A stretch of 64,000 nucleotides of DNA from Halomonas sp. GT (GCF_002082565.1 NZ_CP020562.1:868001-932000); one strand, 5' to 3'. Counted from the stretch's first letter, positions 8,305 through 17,577 are shown. Program-made: numbers and translations. Notes: a model not told the origin generated them from the letters alone.

Positions 8305-9891
8305 ATGTCTAATGTAGATATTAGCCGCCGTACTTTACTTGCGCTTGGAATGGTCAGCGTTGTTACCCCTGCTTTAGGGCGATCTCTACCAGTAATATTG
8401 CGCCAGAATGAAGAGGGCCCCTTCGATACTGTGCTCATCGGTGGTCGTGTGATTGACCCGGAGACAGGCCTTGATGCGATTAGAAATGTTGGGATAAAGG
8501 GTGAACGTATTGCCGCAATCTCTGAGACACCTCTTAAAGGCGACAAGACGCTAGATGCATCGGGGTTGATCGTTGCGCCTGGTTTCATTGATCTTCATGC
8601 GCACGGCCAGCAATTACCTGCTGCCTGGATGCAGGCTTTTGATGGTGTAACCACAGCACTTGAGCTGGAGTCTGGGTTGCTACCTATTGCCCAATTCTAT
8701 GATAAAACCGCTGCCGAAGGGCGCCCGATCAACTATGGTGCCTCTGTCGCTTGGACTTACGCGCGTATTGCGGAGAAAGAAGGGATAGAACCTGACGGTA
8801 CGCTCCAATGGTTTCAACAGGCTTTTTCCTTGGATAACTGGCAAAACACGCTTGCCACTCCCGACGAGCTTGAGCGCATTATTAGTCGAGTCGAAAGTGG
8901 GCTGCAGCAGGGAGGCATTGGCATCGGAATAAATGCTGGCTACGCTCCTGGTTACGGGCGTAAAGAGTATTACGCTTTGGCACAACTTGCTGCTCAGTAC
9001 GAAGTACCTACCTTTACACATGTTCGCTCAATCAGTGTTGTGGAGCCTCTCAGCGCCTTTGAGGCGCTTCAAGAACTCGTTGCGCTGGCTGCAGCGACAG
9101 GTGCTCATATGCATGTCTGCCACCTTAACAGTAGTGCCGGGCGCGATATTGAAATGTGCGCAGAGCTGCTTAAAGGCGCACAGGAGCGCGGTCTTCCAAT
9201 CAGTATTGAAGCCTACCCATACGGTGCAGGTTCATCAGCAGTGGGCGCGGAAATTTACCGAGGGAATTGGCTGGAGCGCTGGGGAGCGCCTGATCCGACG
9301 AGTTTGGAGTTGGATGGTGTTCCACTTACGCAAGCTAAAATAGATGAACTTCAAGCGAGTGAACCTGGAGCTGTTGTCGTCATGCATTTCTTGCGGCCAG
9401 ATGATAGCGAAGAGGATCAGCGATTGCTCGATTTATCTGTCCTTTATCCAGGTTCAGCTATCGCATCGGATGCTATGCCTTGGGCTGTACGTGGTTCAGC
9501 CCTAACGGAAGACGTTTGGCCGCTCCCAGAAGGGGCTTTTGCCCATCCGCGCTCATCAGGATGCTACGCGCGCTTTATCAGTCAATGGGTTCGTGATCGT
9601 CAGGTAATTTCTCTGTCTGAGGCACTTGCGAAGACAAGCTTAATTCCAGCGCAGATACTTGAAGCCTCAACACCGCAGATGCGCACTAAAGGTCGCCTCC
9701 AGGTTGGTGCTGATGCAGATATCGTTATTTTTGACCTTGCTGAACTGCAGGATCAAGCAACTTTCTTGGAGCCAGCGCGTCCATCTACTGGTGTTATGCA
9801 TCTGATTGTTAATGGTACACCTGTAATCCTCTCAGGAGTACGGCAGGAAAATGAGCGACCTGGGCAGGCTATACGACGCCCTATAGGATAA
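8305..9891 (+). CDS. Tat-exported amidohydrolase, N-acyl-D-amino-acid deacylase-like
   Basis: A 528-residue protein. ATG 8305 is chosen because GGAGGAGG ends seven bases upstream. The N-terminus has a twin-arginine motif (SRRTLLALG) followed by a hydrophobic stretch and PALG, suggesting Tat export of a folded metalloenzyme. The core is amidohydrolase-superfamily: an N-terminal composite domain (VLIGGRVIDPETGLDAIRNV), metal-binding PGFIDLHAHG, H in THVRS, H in CHLNSS, D in ASDAMPW, and the returning C-terminal strand GADADIVIFDL. The layout and GFIDLHAHGQ...DGVTTALELESG resemble D-aminoacylase/D-glutamate deacylase enzymes, which cleave N-acyl D-amino acids with zinc. Exact substrate unknown. 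A COG0523 GTPase follows 6 bp downstream, probably co-transcribed. Confidence 0.82.
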   Translation: MSNVDISRRTLLALGMVSVVTPALGRSLPVILRQNEEGPFDTVLIGGRVIDPETGLDAIRNVGIKGERIAAISETPLKGDKTLDASGLIVAPGFIDLHAHGQQLPAAWMQAFDGVTTALELESGLLPIAQFYDKTAAEGRPINYGASVAWTYARIAEKEGIEPDGTLQWFQQAFSLDNWQNTLATPDELERIISRVESGLQQGGIGIGINAGYAPGYGRKEYYALAQLAAQYEVPTFTHVRSISVVEPLSAFEALQELVALAAATGAHMHVCHLNSSAGRDIEMCAELLKGAQERGLPISIEAYPYGAGSSAVGAEIYRGNWLERWGAPDPTSLELDGVPLTQAKIDELQASEPGAVVVMHFLRPDDSEEDQRLLDLSVLYPGSAIASDAMPWAVRGSALTEDVWPLPEGAFAHPRSSGCYARFISQWVRDRQVISLSEALAKTSLIPAQILEASTPQMRTKGRLQVGADADIVIFDLAELQDQATFLEPARPSTGVMHLIVNGTPVILSGVRQENERPGQAIRRPIG

Positions 9892-9897
9892 GCAGAA

Positions 9898-10791
9898 ATG
9901 GTTCCTATTACCCTCGTTACCGGTTTCCTTGGGGCGGGAAAAACAACGCTCCTCTCTCATGTTCTACAAGACCCACAAGGGCTGCGCATTGCAGTGCTTG
10001 TCAACGATTTTGGCGCAGTGAATATTGATGCAGAGCTTTTGCGGGAAACTGGGGAGGAAATTATTTCACTTGAGAATGGTTGTATCTGTTGCAGCCTAAG
10101 CCAGGGGCTACTTGCCACAGTGCGGGGGGTGCTGCAGCGCCATGATCTCCCTGATCGCATACTGATTGAGGCGTCAGGTGTTTCGGATCCCTTTGAAATA
10201 GTTGAAACTCTATCTGACCCTGAATTGCGTGATTACGCACCGCTGGATGGAGTAATTGCAGTTGTTGATGCTGGAATGGCCCTTTTTAACTCGGAAATTC
10301 TTTCGTTGGCTCAGCGGCAAGTAGCGTGTGCCGGGTTAGTACTTTTAAACAAAGTAGATATTGGCCAAGGAAATGAGGTTCGTGCTTGGATTAGGTCCGT
10401 TTCTCCAAAAGTGACAATCATTCCAACGCAGCAATCATCCGTTCCGCTACCGACACTTTTTTGCGTTGGCTCACATGTGGATACTTTCGTTGGAAATGCG
10501 GTAGTGCCCAACTTCGAAAGTAATGATTTACTAGTGAAGGCACCCATTTCATTGCAAAGTCTGCACAATCTTCTTAGCGCTCTCCCTCGGGGCATCTTTC
10601 GAGCTAAGGGGACCGTAAATTTGGTAGAGAAACCTGCCCATCGTTGTCACCTGCAAGTTTCTGGCGGGCAAGCAACCTTAACGGTGGGGCAAGCTTGGGG
10701 AGAGGATCCTATCGAGACGAGACTTGTTTTTATCGGCTTATCAGGTAGTTTGGATTCATCATGGCTAGAAGCCCAGCTTGGGTTGTCGTGA
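9898..10791 (+). CDS. COG0523 (CobW/YjiA/ZNG-type) GTPase, putative metallochaperone
   Basis: A 297-residue G3E-family GTPase. The P-loop GFLGAGKTT spans about residues 9-17, the metal-binding GCICC motif has C62, C64 and C65, and Walker B-like and base-recognition segments (EASGVSDP, LLNKVDI) follow. The CobW C-terminal domain is at about 205-295. The family delivers zinc or other metals to client enzymes using GTP. It begins 6 bp after a metal-dependent amidohydrolase, so that enzyme may be its client, although Tat export after cytoplasmic metal loading would then be needed (a fit with Tat, which exports folded proteins). No histidine-rich linker is present. Client assignment is inference. 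Confidence 0.87.
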   Translation: MVPITLVTGFLGAGKTTLLSHVLQDPQGLRIAVLVNDFGAVNIDAELLRETGEEIISLENGCICCSLSQGLLATVRGVLQRHDLPDRILIEASGVSDPFEIVETLSDPELRDYAPLDGVIAVVDAGMALFNSEILSLAQRQVACAGLVLLNKVDIGQGNEVRAWIRSVSPKVTIIPTQQSSVPLPTLFCVGSHVDTFVGNAVVPNFESNDLLVKAPISLQSLHNLLSALPRGIFRAKGTVNLVEKPAHRCHLQVSGGQATLTVGQAWGEDPIETRLVFIGLSGSLDSSWLEAQLGLS

Positions 10792-10842
10792 TCATATTCG
10801 AAAGCTGTAGTTTTTTTGAAAACATAACAATGAATTAATTTA

Positions 10843-10996
10843 TTATTGCTACTGATAGCCTTCCGCCTGCAAATGAAATAACGAAGCATACCTTCCGTTG
10901 ACTGTTAGCAGTTCTTCATGGGTGCCACGCTCAATAATTCTCCCCTGGTCAATCACAATGATCTGGTCGGCGCTGCGCACCGTCGAAAAACGGTGA
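10843..10996. repeat. Direct repeat of 7943-8096
   Basis: This is the right-hand copy of the 154-bp direct repeat, about 96% identical by eye to 7943-8096. It covers the end of the ABC exporter gene and begins 6 bases beyond its stop codon. The two copies bracket the amidohydrolase/COG0523 segment in the same orientation. Confidence 0.88.
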
Positions 10997-12696
10997 GAGA
11001 TCAAAATCGTCATTTTATCGCGGCTGTGCTCGCGGAAACGCGCGAATACTTCTGCTTCTGCTGCGGCATCCATGGCTGCAGTAGGTTCATCTAGCACCAA
11101 AATATCGGCATTTTTCCGCATATAAGCACGCGAAAGCGCGACTTTCTGCCACTGGCCGCCGGAGAGCTCTTGGCCATTTTTAAACCAGCGTCCTAGCTGG
11201 GTTTGGTAACCCTGCGGCATGCGGTCGATAAAGCCATCTGCCATGCCGTCGTGAGCCGCCTGCTGCCAGCGTTTCTCATCGCCAAAGGCATGCGTATCAC
11301 CCACACCTAAGTTTTCACCTACTGAAAGCTGATAGCGCACAAAGTCCTGGAAAATAACGCCCACCCGTTCCCGTAATGCCTGGGTATTCCAGTGATTAAG
11401 GTCGCTACCATCTAACAGAATTCGTCCGGTCGTCGGGCGATAAAGTCGCGTCAATAGCTTAATTAGCGTCGTTTTACCTGAGCCGTTTTCGCCAACGAGT
11501 GCAATACTTTTGCCGGGGGCTAAATGCAGCGAAATATCGTGTAATACTTCGCTGCCACCTGGGTAGGCAAAGCTGACGTGCTCAAAGCGCAGCCCATCTC
11601 CTGGCGTTATGCCCTGGGAGAGATGGCCTTCTTCGGCGTCCGTTGGCTGCTCAAGGTATTCGTAGAGGTTTGATAAGTAGAGGTTATCTTCGTACATACC
11701 GCTGACCGCTGTCAGGCTTGCCGATAACGCTCCTTGGCCTTGCTTAAACACCATTAAGTACATGGTCATTTGACCCAGGGTGAGTGCTCCAGCGACCGTT
11801 TCGACCACCACCCAGCCATAAGCAGCATAAAACGTTAATGTGCCGAGCAGCCCAAGAATAAATCCCCAGCTTTCGCGGCGCAGGGTTAGGCGGCGATCTT
11901 CGGCAAAGAGCGCACTAAAAATATCCCGATAGCGCTGAAGAAACAGTCCCTCTAGGCCGAACAGTTTGACCTCTTTAATGCTGTCTTCGCGGGCAAGCAC
12001 CGTTTCTAAATACATCTGCATCCGCGTTTGCGGCGAACGCCAGCGAAATAGCCGAAAAGCATCGCCGGAGAACTTCGCTTCTGAGAGAAACACCGGTAAC
12101 GCTCCAACTACCAAGATCAATAGCGCCCACGGTGAAAACTGCACCAGGAGAAATCCGAAACTGACCAACGAAATAGCGTTCTGTAGCAGTCCAAAGGTTT
12201 TATTGACGAGGGCGAGCGGACGGGTGGATGCTTCGCGGCGGGCGCGAGTGAGCTTGTCGTACAGTTCGGAGTCTTCAAATTGGCTGAGTGATAAGGTGCC
12301 CGCCTTCTCTAAAATCATCACGTTGACTTTCTGGCCTAGCAACGCACGTAATAGTGATTGCTGAGCAGCCAGCCCACGCTGAGCCAGGGCGATAAACGCA
12401 ATAATCAACCCTTCCAGGGCCACCAAACCTAATACCGGGGTTAGCGTTTCCCACAGATTAGGTGAATTCGCTGCCTGATAGCTGTCCATTGCCGCCACGA
12501 CGCCATCAACAATCAACTGACCAACCCAGGCGGCCACGGCAGGCAAAACCCCAGCGACTAAGGTACATAACGCTAAACCAAGCATCATCCAGCGGGAAGT
12601 TTCCCACACCAACGCAAGCGCGCGTCGGCTATAACGGAACACGCTAAAAAATCCGCTGAAAGGGGAGTGAGCGGGTACAGAAGGGGGTGGCGTCAT
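10849..12696 (-). CDS. ABC transporter, fused permease and ATPase (exporter type)
   Basis: A 615-residue half-transporter. The membrane domain (about 25-340) has roughly six hydrophobic segments. The nucleotide-binding domain (about 365-605) has Walker A VGENGSGKTTLI, Q-loop FQDFVRY, signature LSGGQ, Walker B ILVLDEPTAAMD and H-loop ISHRF. It would act as a homodimer exporting an unknown substrate (lipid, peptide or drug). Its last 150 bp are duplicated at 7943-8096. It is separated from the upstream gamma-glutamyltransferase gene by 140 bp that hold a small GC hairpin but no U-tract. Confidence 0.9.
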   Translation of the reverse strand: MTPPPSVPAHSPFSGFFSVFRYSRRALALVWETSRWMMLGLALCTLVAGVLPAVAAWVGQLIVDGVVAAMDSYQAANSPNLWETLTPVLGLVALEGLIIAFIALAQRGLAAQQSLLRALLGQKVNVMILEKAGTLSLSQFEDSELYDKLTRARREASTRPLALVNKTFGLLQNAISLVSFGFLLVQFSPWALLILVVGALPVFLSEAKFSGDAFRLFRWRSPQTRMQMYLETVLAREDSIKEVKLFGLEGLFLQRYRDIFSALFAEDRRLTLRRESWGFILGLLGTLTFYAAYGWVVVETVAGALTLGQMTMYLMVFKQGQGALSASLTAVSGMYEDNLYLSNLYEYLEQPTDAEEGHLSQGITPGDGLRFEHVSFAYPGGSEVLHDISLHLAPGKSIALVGENGSGKTTLIKLLTRLYRPTTGRILLDGSDLNHWNTQALRERVGVIFQDFVRYQLSVGENLGVGDTHAFGDEKRWQQAAHDGMADGFIDRMPQGYQTQLGRWFKNGQELSGGQWQKVALSRAYMRKNADILVLDEPTAAMDAAAEAEVFARFREHSRDKMTILISHRFSTVRSADQIIVIDQGRIIERGTHEELLTVNGRYASLFHLQAEGYQ

Positions 12697-12836
12697 TGAT
12701 TAGCAACATAACCGATAAAAGTGGTTGCCATGATGCGATGCTTTGGCGTTGATAGCTAGCCTACTGCTGGACAGTGCGTTAATTGCCCAGCAGTAAGTGA
12801 ACCAAGTCGGTGCTGCAACGTGGAGCAGCAGAACGT

Positions 12837-14447
12837 TTAAAGAGGTAATACCGCACCATCAGTGCGTGGTTCTGTCCCCCCTTGCAGAACACCGCTTTCA
12901 GGGTCACGCAGAATAATTTGACCGCGACCAAAGCTAATTGAATCAGCCACTTTTACAATGTGATGTCCGCGACGTGCCAACGCCAAGGCAAGATGGTTGG
13001 GGAAATCGGCTTCAACCTCAACCGTTTTGCCTTTGGTCCATTTCCAGCGGGGCATATCTAATGCGGCTTGCGGGTTTAAGTGATCTTCCAGCATGGCCGT
13101 CACTACCTGCAGCTGTCCTTGGGGCTGCATATAACCGCCCATGACGCCAAATGGCCCCACGGCTTGGTTATCTTTGGTAATAAACCCAGGAATAATGGTG
13201 TGATAGGTGCGTTTGCCAGGGGCTAATGCATTGGCATGTTCTGGGTCTAGGGAGAACGACCAGCCGCGGTTTTGTAGGCTAATGCCGGTGCCTGGCACCA
13301 CCATGCCAGAGCCAAACCCTTTAAAATTACTCTGGATAAACGACACCATATTGCCGTCGCTATCGGCGGTCGCAAGATACACGGTGCCGCCTTGTAAGGG
13401 GTTGCCATGGACAGGGTCAACGGCCTGCTCGCCAATCAGTGCGGCGCGCGCTTTTAAGTAGCCATCATCTAGCATCTGCTCGGTGCTAGGAGCCATGTCA
13501 GCACGCTCAGTAATGTGTTTGAAACCATCCATGTAGGCCAGTTTCGTAGCTTCGATGCGGCGGTGAAGAGTTTCTAAGGTGTTACCTGGGCAGGCTTCTA
13601 GACGTTCCAACATACCAAGTGCTTGGAGCACGATCATACCGCTGCCGTTGGGGGGAATCTCCCAAATGTCGTGTCCTTTATAGCGAATGCTAATGGGATC
13701 TACCCATTCCGGTTGATAGGCGGCAAGATCTTCTTTACGCAATAAGCCGCCGTGTTTCTGGGAAAACGCATCAATAGCGTCTGCCAGTTCGCCTTTATAA
13801 AAGGCCTCGGCCTTGGTGTTGGCGATAGCGTTTAAGCTGTTAGCGTGATCAGGTGATGACCACAACTCACCCGGGCGTGGAGCGCGACCTTTTGGCGCGA
13901 ACGTGTCGAACCAAGGTGTAAACGCCGCATCGGAGTAAGTTGCATAATTGTTGAAGGCTTCTTGCCACATTTGATGAATAACGGGCGTCACCGCAAAGCC
14001 TTCTTCCGCCAAGGCAATGGCTGGAGCTAGCAACTGCGCAAACGGTAACTTACCAAAGCGTTCAGAAAGCACCGCCCAGGCGGCGGGGGCGCCAGGTACG
14101 GTAACTGGCAGCATGCCGTGGTTGGGTATCGTGTCATGGCCAAGGGCTTTTAGGGCGTCGATAGTCGCTGCTCGTGGGGCTGGGCCACTGGCGTTAAGGC
14201 CGTGTAGCTTGCCATCAACCCATACAATGGCGAAGGCATCGCTGCCAATGCCGTTGGAGGTCGGCTCCACCACGGTGAGCGCTGCGGCGGTGGCAATGGC
14301 GGCATCAATGGCATTACCGCCCTGCTGTAAAATGCTAATACCTACCTGGGCAGCTAATGGCTGGGAAGTTGCCACCATGCCGCGTTTTCCGAAAGTAGCC
14401 ATGCGGCGAGAGGCGCTTGGGTAGTAAAGGGCATTGTGTTGCATCAT
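12837..14447 (-). CDS. Gamma-glutamyltransferase family protein, cytoplasmic type
   Basis: A 536-residue Ntn-hydrolase with no signal peptide, so closer to YwrD-like cytoplasmic enzymes than periplasmic Ggt. Early motifs GMVATSQPLAAQVG and GGNAIDAAIATAAALTVVEP are typical. The autoprocessing nucleophile is probably T355 in GGTVYLATADSDGNMVS, which would become the N-terminus of the small subunit; PFGVMGGYMQPQGQ near the C-terminus is the oxyanion/substrate region. The family cleaves or transfers gamma-glutamyl groups (glutathione and related compounds). It is the last gene of a minus-strand series after tctC-tctB-tctA, so its substrate may be imported by that transporter. The alternative ATG at 14444 is equally possible. 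Confidence 0.88.
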   Translation of the reverse strand: MMQHNALYYPSASRRMATFGKRGMVATSQPLAAQVGISILQQGGNAIDAAIATAAALTVVEPTSNGIGSDAFAIVWVDGKLHGLNASGPAPRAATIDALKALGHDTIPNHGMLPVTVPGAPAAWAVLSERFGKLPFAQLLAPAIALAEEGFAVTPVIHQMWQEAFNNYATYSDAAFTPWFDTFAPKGRAPRPGELWSSPDHANSLNAIANTKAEAFYKGELADAIDAFSQKHGGLLRKEDLAAYQPEWVDPISIRYKGHDIWEIPPNGSGMIVLQALGMLERLEACPGNTLETLHRRIEATKLAYMDGFKHITERADMAPSTEQMLDDGYLKARAALIGEQAVDPVHGNPLQGGTVYLATADSDGNMVSFIQSNFKGFGSGMVVPGTGISLQNRGWSFSLDPEHANALAPGKRTYHTIIPGFITKDNQAVGPFGVMGGYMQPQGQLQVVTAMLEDHLNPQAALDMPRWKWTKGKTVEVEADFPNHLALALARRGHHIVKVADSISFGRGQIILRDPESGVLQGGTEPRTDGAVLPL

Positions 14448-14479
14448 AAAATCCTTTGCAGCGGCATAAGAAAAACTAT

Positions 14480-15988
14480 TTATGGCGATCGAGTGGTTTG
14501 TTGAAGGCGCTTAACTTTGCGGTCTTGGTAAAGTGAGAACACCACCGAAGCAACCGCTAGTGCCAAAAACAGGGCAGAAAGCGGCCGTGTTAAAAAGGTG
14601 AGCCAGTTGGGGTCAAGCTCTAAGGCTCGGAATAACTGCCGCTCTAGATTATTGCCTAGCACAACACCCAGAATTAACGGGGTAAGCGGCACGCCTGCTT
14701 TCCACAGCAGATAGCCAATCACGCCAAAAATAAACAACACCCAAATATCGAATACGTTATTGTTCAATGCATAAGCACCGATGGCGCACAGCATCAGTAC
14801 AGCAGGCACCAGAATTTGCTGAGGGATAAGGGATATCTTGGCGAACCAGCGCACCAGCAGTAAGTTACATAGCACCATTGCAATGGCGCCAATTAATAGA
14901 CTGGCGTAAATAGCCCCCACCAGAACCGGGTTTTGTTCAAACATCATTGGCCCTGGGGTGATACCGTGAAGAATGAGCACACCCATCATAATAGCCATTG
15001 GCAGGTCGCCAGGAATGCCCAGCGCTAATGTGGGAACAAAGGCACCGCCGGCAACGGCACTGTTTGAAGCTTCAGACGCGACAATCCCACTAGGTGTCCC
15101 TTTGCCAAACTCTTCAGGGTGGCGTGAAAATTTCTTTGCCTGATCGTAGCTGACAAAGTTAGCCACTGTTCCCCCAGTGCCCGGTAGCGCGCCAATCAAG
15201 CTACCAATTAATGAGGAGCGCAACGTATTGAGCTTTTGGCTGGCTATATCCTTCATGATTAAGCCATAAGGGATAGTGACGTTAGTATCGATTTTCTGGG
15301 CACTGCTCTTCTCATCGTTTAGCTTTTCGATATTGCCAAGCAGCTGCGAAAAGGCAAATACCCCAATCATTACCGGCAACATTTCGAAACCTGAGCCTAG
15401 AGCAGGCAAGTCAAAGTCGAAGCGCAAATTGCTGTTACGATCATAACCGACCGTGGTAATGAGTAGACCGATAGCCGCCGCCAGTAGCCCTTTTAACAGA
15501 GCCCCGTTGGAAAGCCCTGCGACCAGTGTTAATGCAAAAACAATCAGCGCAGTAATTTCCCATGGGCGAAAATTCATACTAAAACTAGCGATTAAAGGGC
15601 CAAAAAACACCAGCACCGCAACGCTAATGAGTGTGCCAAGAAACGACGCCATTACCCCAATACCCAATGCACGTCCAGGTTCTCCGCGCTGTGCCATCGG
15701 ATAGCCATCATAAACGGTGGTGATTGATGAGGGGGTCCCAGGTATGCCTAACATCACGCCAGATACAATGCCTCCTGAGTAACCGCCGACAAATACACCC
15801 ACCATTAGTGATACGCCGCTGACTGGGTCCATAGCGAAGGTAAAAGGGAATACGACCAGAATCGCCATCGTGACGGTGAAGCCCGGGATACTTCCACCGA
15901 CAATGCCGAATAGCACACCAATAATAATTAAACCCAAAACAGATGGATTGCCCACTTCGGCAAGCGCTTGAAGAAAAAAGTTGGTCAT
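14480..15988 (-). CDS. tctA: Tripartite tricarboxylate transporter, large membrane subunit TctA
   Basis: A 502-residue, very hydrophobic protein with about 12 membrane segments and the TctA signatures GIVGGSIPGFTVTMAILVVFPFTF, GGYSGGIVSGVMLGIPGTPSS and GTGGTVANFVSYDQAKKFS. I place the start at ATG 15988, with TTGAGGA seven bases upstream and 16 bp after the tctB stop; an upstream in-frame start would overlap tctB. TTT systems are secondary transporters that use a periplasmic binding protein (TctC) to import carboxylates. Substrate not determinable from sequence. Confidence 0.93.
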   Translation of the reverse strand: MTNFFLQALAEVGNPSVLGLIIIGVLFGIVGGSIPGFTVTMAILVVFPFTFAMDPVSGVSLMVGVFVGGYSGGIVSGVMLGIPGTPSSITTVYDGYPMAQRGEPGRALGIGVMASFLGTLISVAVLVFFGPLIASFSMNFRPWEITALIVFALTLVAGLSNGALLKGLLAAAIGLLITTVGYDRNSNLRFDFDLPALGSGFEMLPVMIGVFAFSQLLGNIEKLNDEKSSAQKIDTNVTIPYGLIMKDIASQKLNTLRSSLIGSLIGALPGTGGTVANFVSYDQAKKFSRHPEEFGKGTPSGIVASEASNSAVAGGAFVPTLALGIPGDLPMAIMMGVLILHGITPGPMMFEQNPVLVGAIYASLLIGAIAMVLCNLLLVRWFAKISLIPQQILVPAVLMLCAIGAYALNNNVFDIWVLFIFGVIGYLLWKAGVPLTPLILGVVLGNNLERQLFRALELDPNWLTFLTRPLSALFLALAVASVVFSLYQDRKVKRLQQTTRSP

Positions 15989-16004
15989 TAGTCGTTCCTC
16001 AACA

Positions 16005-16475
16005 TTAGGGCAGCCAAACATTTAAGCCGTAGCGAAAAATCACAAATACCAACGGCACGAGTGTGCAACTGATCCCTAGGTTGATGGCCCACTTACGCTT
16101 AGTGTCTACGCCCAATAGCAGTGCAAGTGACGCAATTAAAAAAACCATAGTGGCAACGATGTAACCCAATACAGGCAGCAAGGCGGCGTAAAGCCCAAAC
16201 ATAACAAAGAGCGCCACAACGGTTTTACGACGTTCAAACCACTCAGTTAATACCCCCCTCCCAGAAGCTGGGGGAGCTACTTTGGTGAATAGTGAGCGAA
16301 CCAAGATGACGACTGAAAGTAGCGCAATAGTGACGAGTAAAATGCGCGGAAATAGCGCTGATCCATAAGGCTGCCAACTAGTAGGTGGTCGGATAGACCC
16401 GGACTCAACCCACATGACAGCCACAATTAATAGTAGCGCCAGCGCCAGCGCGCGGTCTTTCGTTAGCGTTAGCAT
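16005..16475 (-). CDS. tctB: Tripartite tricarboxylate transporter, small membrane subunit TctB
   Basis: A 156-residue protein with four predicted membrane segments (LALALLLIVAVMWVESGSI, FPRILLVTIALLSVVILV, VVALFVMFGLYAALLPVLGY, VATMVFLIASLALLLGV), the size and topology of TctB. It lies between tctC and tctA in the usual order and would form the membrane complex with TctA. Confidence 0.9.
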   Translation of the reverse strand: MLTLTKDRALALALLLIVAVMWVESGSIRPPTSWQPYGSALFPRILLVTIALLSVVILVRSLFTKVAPPASGRGVLTEWFERRKTVVALFVMFGLYAALLPVLGYIVATMVFLIASLALLLGVDTKRKWAINLGISCTLVPLVFVIFRYGLNVWLP

Positions 16476-16491
16476 TCGCGATGCCTCCAGG

Positions 16492-16520
16492 CGCTCCCAG
16501 GAGAACTACCACTGGGAGCG
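16492..16520 (-). promoter_or_regulatory. Intercistronic hairpin between tctC and tctB
   Basis: CGCTCCCAG (16492-16500) and CTGGGAGCG (16512-16520) form a perfect 9-bp stem with an 11-nt loop, directly after the tctC stop. No U-tract follows on the minus strand. Such hairpins after binding-protein genes usually protect the 3' end of the upstream message and allow more binding protein than permease. Confidence 0.6.
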
Positions 16521-16540
16521 TTAGCTTGGAAATGTGGGCG

Positions 16541-17521
16541 TTAGTTCTGAAAATCGATATTTTCAGCCGCCGCAGAGAGCGCCGCTTCGTTTTCGGTCAA
16601 AAACGCCTGATAGTCATCTCCAGCAAGGAAGCGCACCACAGAACCAAACTCATTTTCGATACGACTTTTCACCTGCTCACTTTCAAGGGCTTGGCCATAG
16701 GCCTGGGCAACAGCATCAAGAACTTCTTCAGGGGTGCCCTTAGGAGCAAAAATACCTCGACTGGTAGAGTGGTCCATGGCAATTCCTTGTTCACGCAGAG
16801 TGGCCACATCCGGCATGCTGTCTAAGCGCTCTGGGTGAGCGATACCTAGCGGTTTAAAGGTGCCATCTTCAAAGAAAGCGCCCCCGGAAGGCAGGTTAAA
16901 CATGGCAAAGTCTACTTCTTCAGCCATCAGTGCCGAAACCTGCTGACCTGTGTCGGGATACCCCACAAGACGGACATTTGCCATATCGATGCCAGCCTCT
17001 TCAAAAAATTGTGCCCAGAAGAAGTGGTCGGTAGAACTGGGGATCATGCTAAAGCGGACTTGGCCAGGGTTCTCGCTGACATAATCGGCGATTTCATCAG
17101 CGCTATTGACGGCATGTCCTGCATAAGTGGCGGGGATATTAATTGTTTGGGTAAGTAGTGCTATAGGCTCAAAGGCGTCGTAAGAATAATCAACAGTACC
17201 TGCGAGTTTTGAGAGAGCAATCGTGTCGTGGCTGCCCAGTAGCGTATAGCCATCTGGAGAAGCATCTTTGACATTGCGTGACCCTAGCGTTGCACCGGCA
17301 CCTGCCATATTGACAGGGACAATTGACTCACCGAGATACTGCTCTGCTTCTTGTGATATTAAGCGAAAAATAATATCCGTTGCGCCACCTGGGCCGTAAG
17401 GGATTATTAAGCGGATATCCTGCTCAGGATAGTCAGCCTGAGCGGTGGATACGAGGGCCATACTGGAGGTCAATCCAATGGCGGCGAGAGTGGTACTTAG
17501 AGCAAGTTTTGAACGCGTCAT
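16541..17521 (-). CDS. tctC: Tripartite tricarboxylate transporter binding protein TctC
   Basis: A 326-residue periplasmic binding protein. A signal peptide covers about 1-29 (LALSTTLAAIGLTSSMALVSTAQA). The mature part starts DYPEQDIRLIIPYGPGGATDIIFR, the Bug/TctC family signature, with MAGAGATLGSRNVKDASPDGYTLLG next. The C-terminal region ending LTENEAALSAAAENIDFQN is also typical. It captures the carboxylate substrate for TctAB. It is first of the tct genes and is followed by a strong intercistronic hairpin. Confidence 0.93.
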   Translation of the reverse strand: MTRSKLALSTTLAAIGLTSSMALVSTAQADYPEQDIRLIIPYGPGGATDIIFRLISQEAEQYLGESIVPVNMAGAGATLGSRNVKDASPDGYTLLGSHDTIALSKLAGTVDYSYDAFEPIALLTQTINIPATYAGHAVNSADEIADYVSENPGQVRFSMIPSSTDHFFWAQFFEEAGIDMANVRLVGYPDTGQQVSALMAEEVDFAMFNLPSGGAFFEDGTFKPLGIAHPERLDSMPDVATLREQGIAMDHSTSRGIFAPKGTPEEVLDAVAQAYGQALESEQVKSRIENEFGSVVRFLAGDDYQAFLTENEAALSAAAENIDFQN

Positions 17522-17559
17522 TCTGCTACACCTTTTTTGATTGAGTTGGTGTGGTGATA

Positions 17560-17577
17560 CGCTGCTGTAAAGCAGCG
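17560..17577. other. Small perfect hairpin between the chrA-type pair and tctC
   Basis: CGCTGCT (17560-17566) and AGCAGCG (17571-17577) enclose the loop GTAA. There is no U-tract on the minus strand, so it looks like an mRNA processing or stability element rather than a terminator. Confidence 0.4.
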
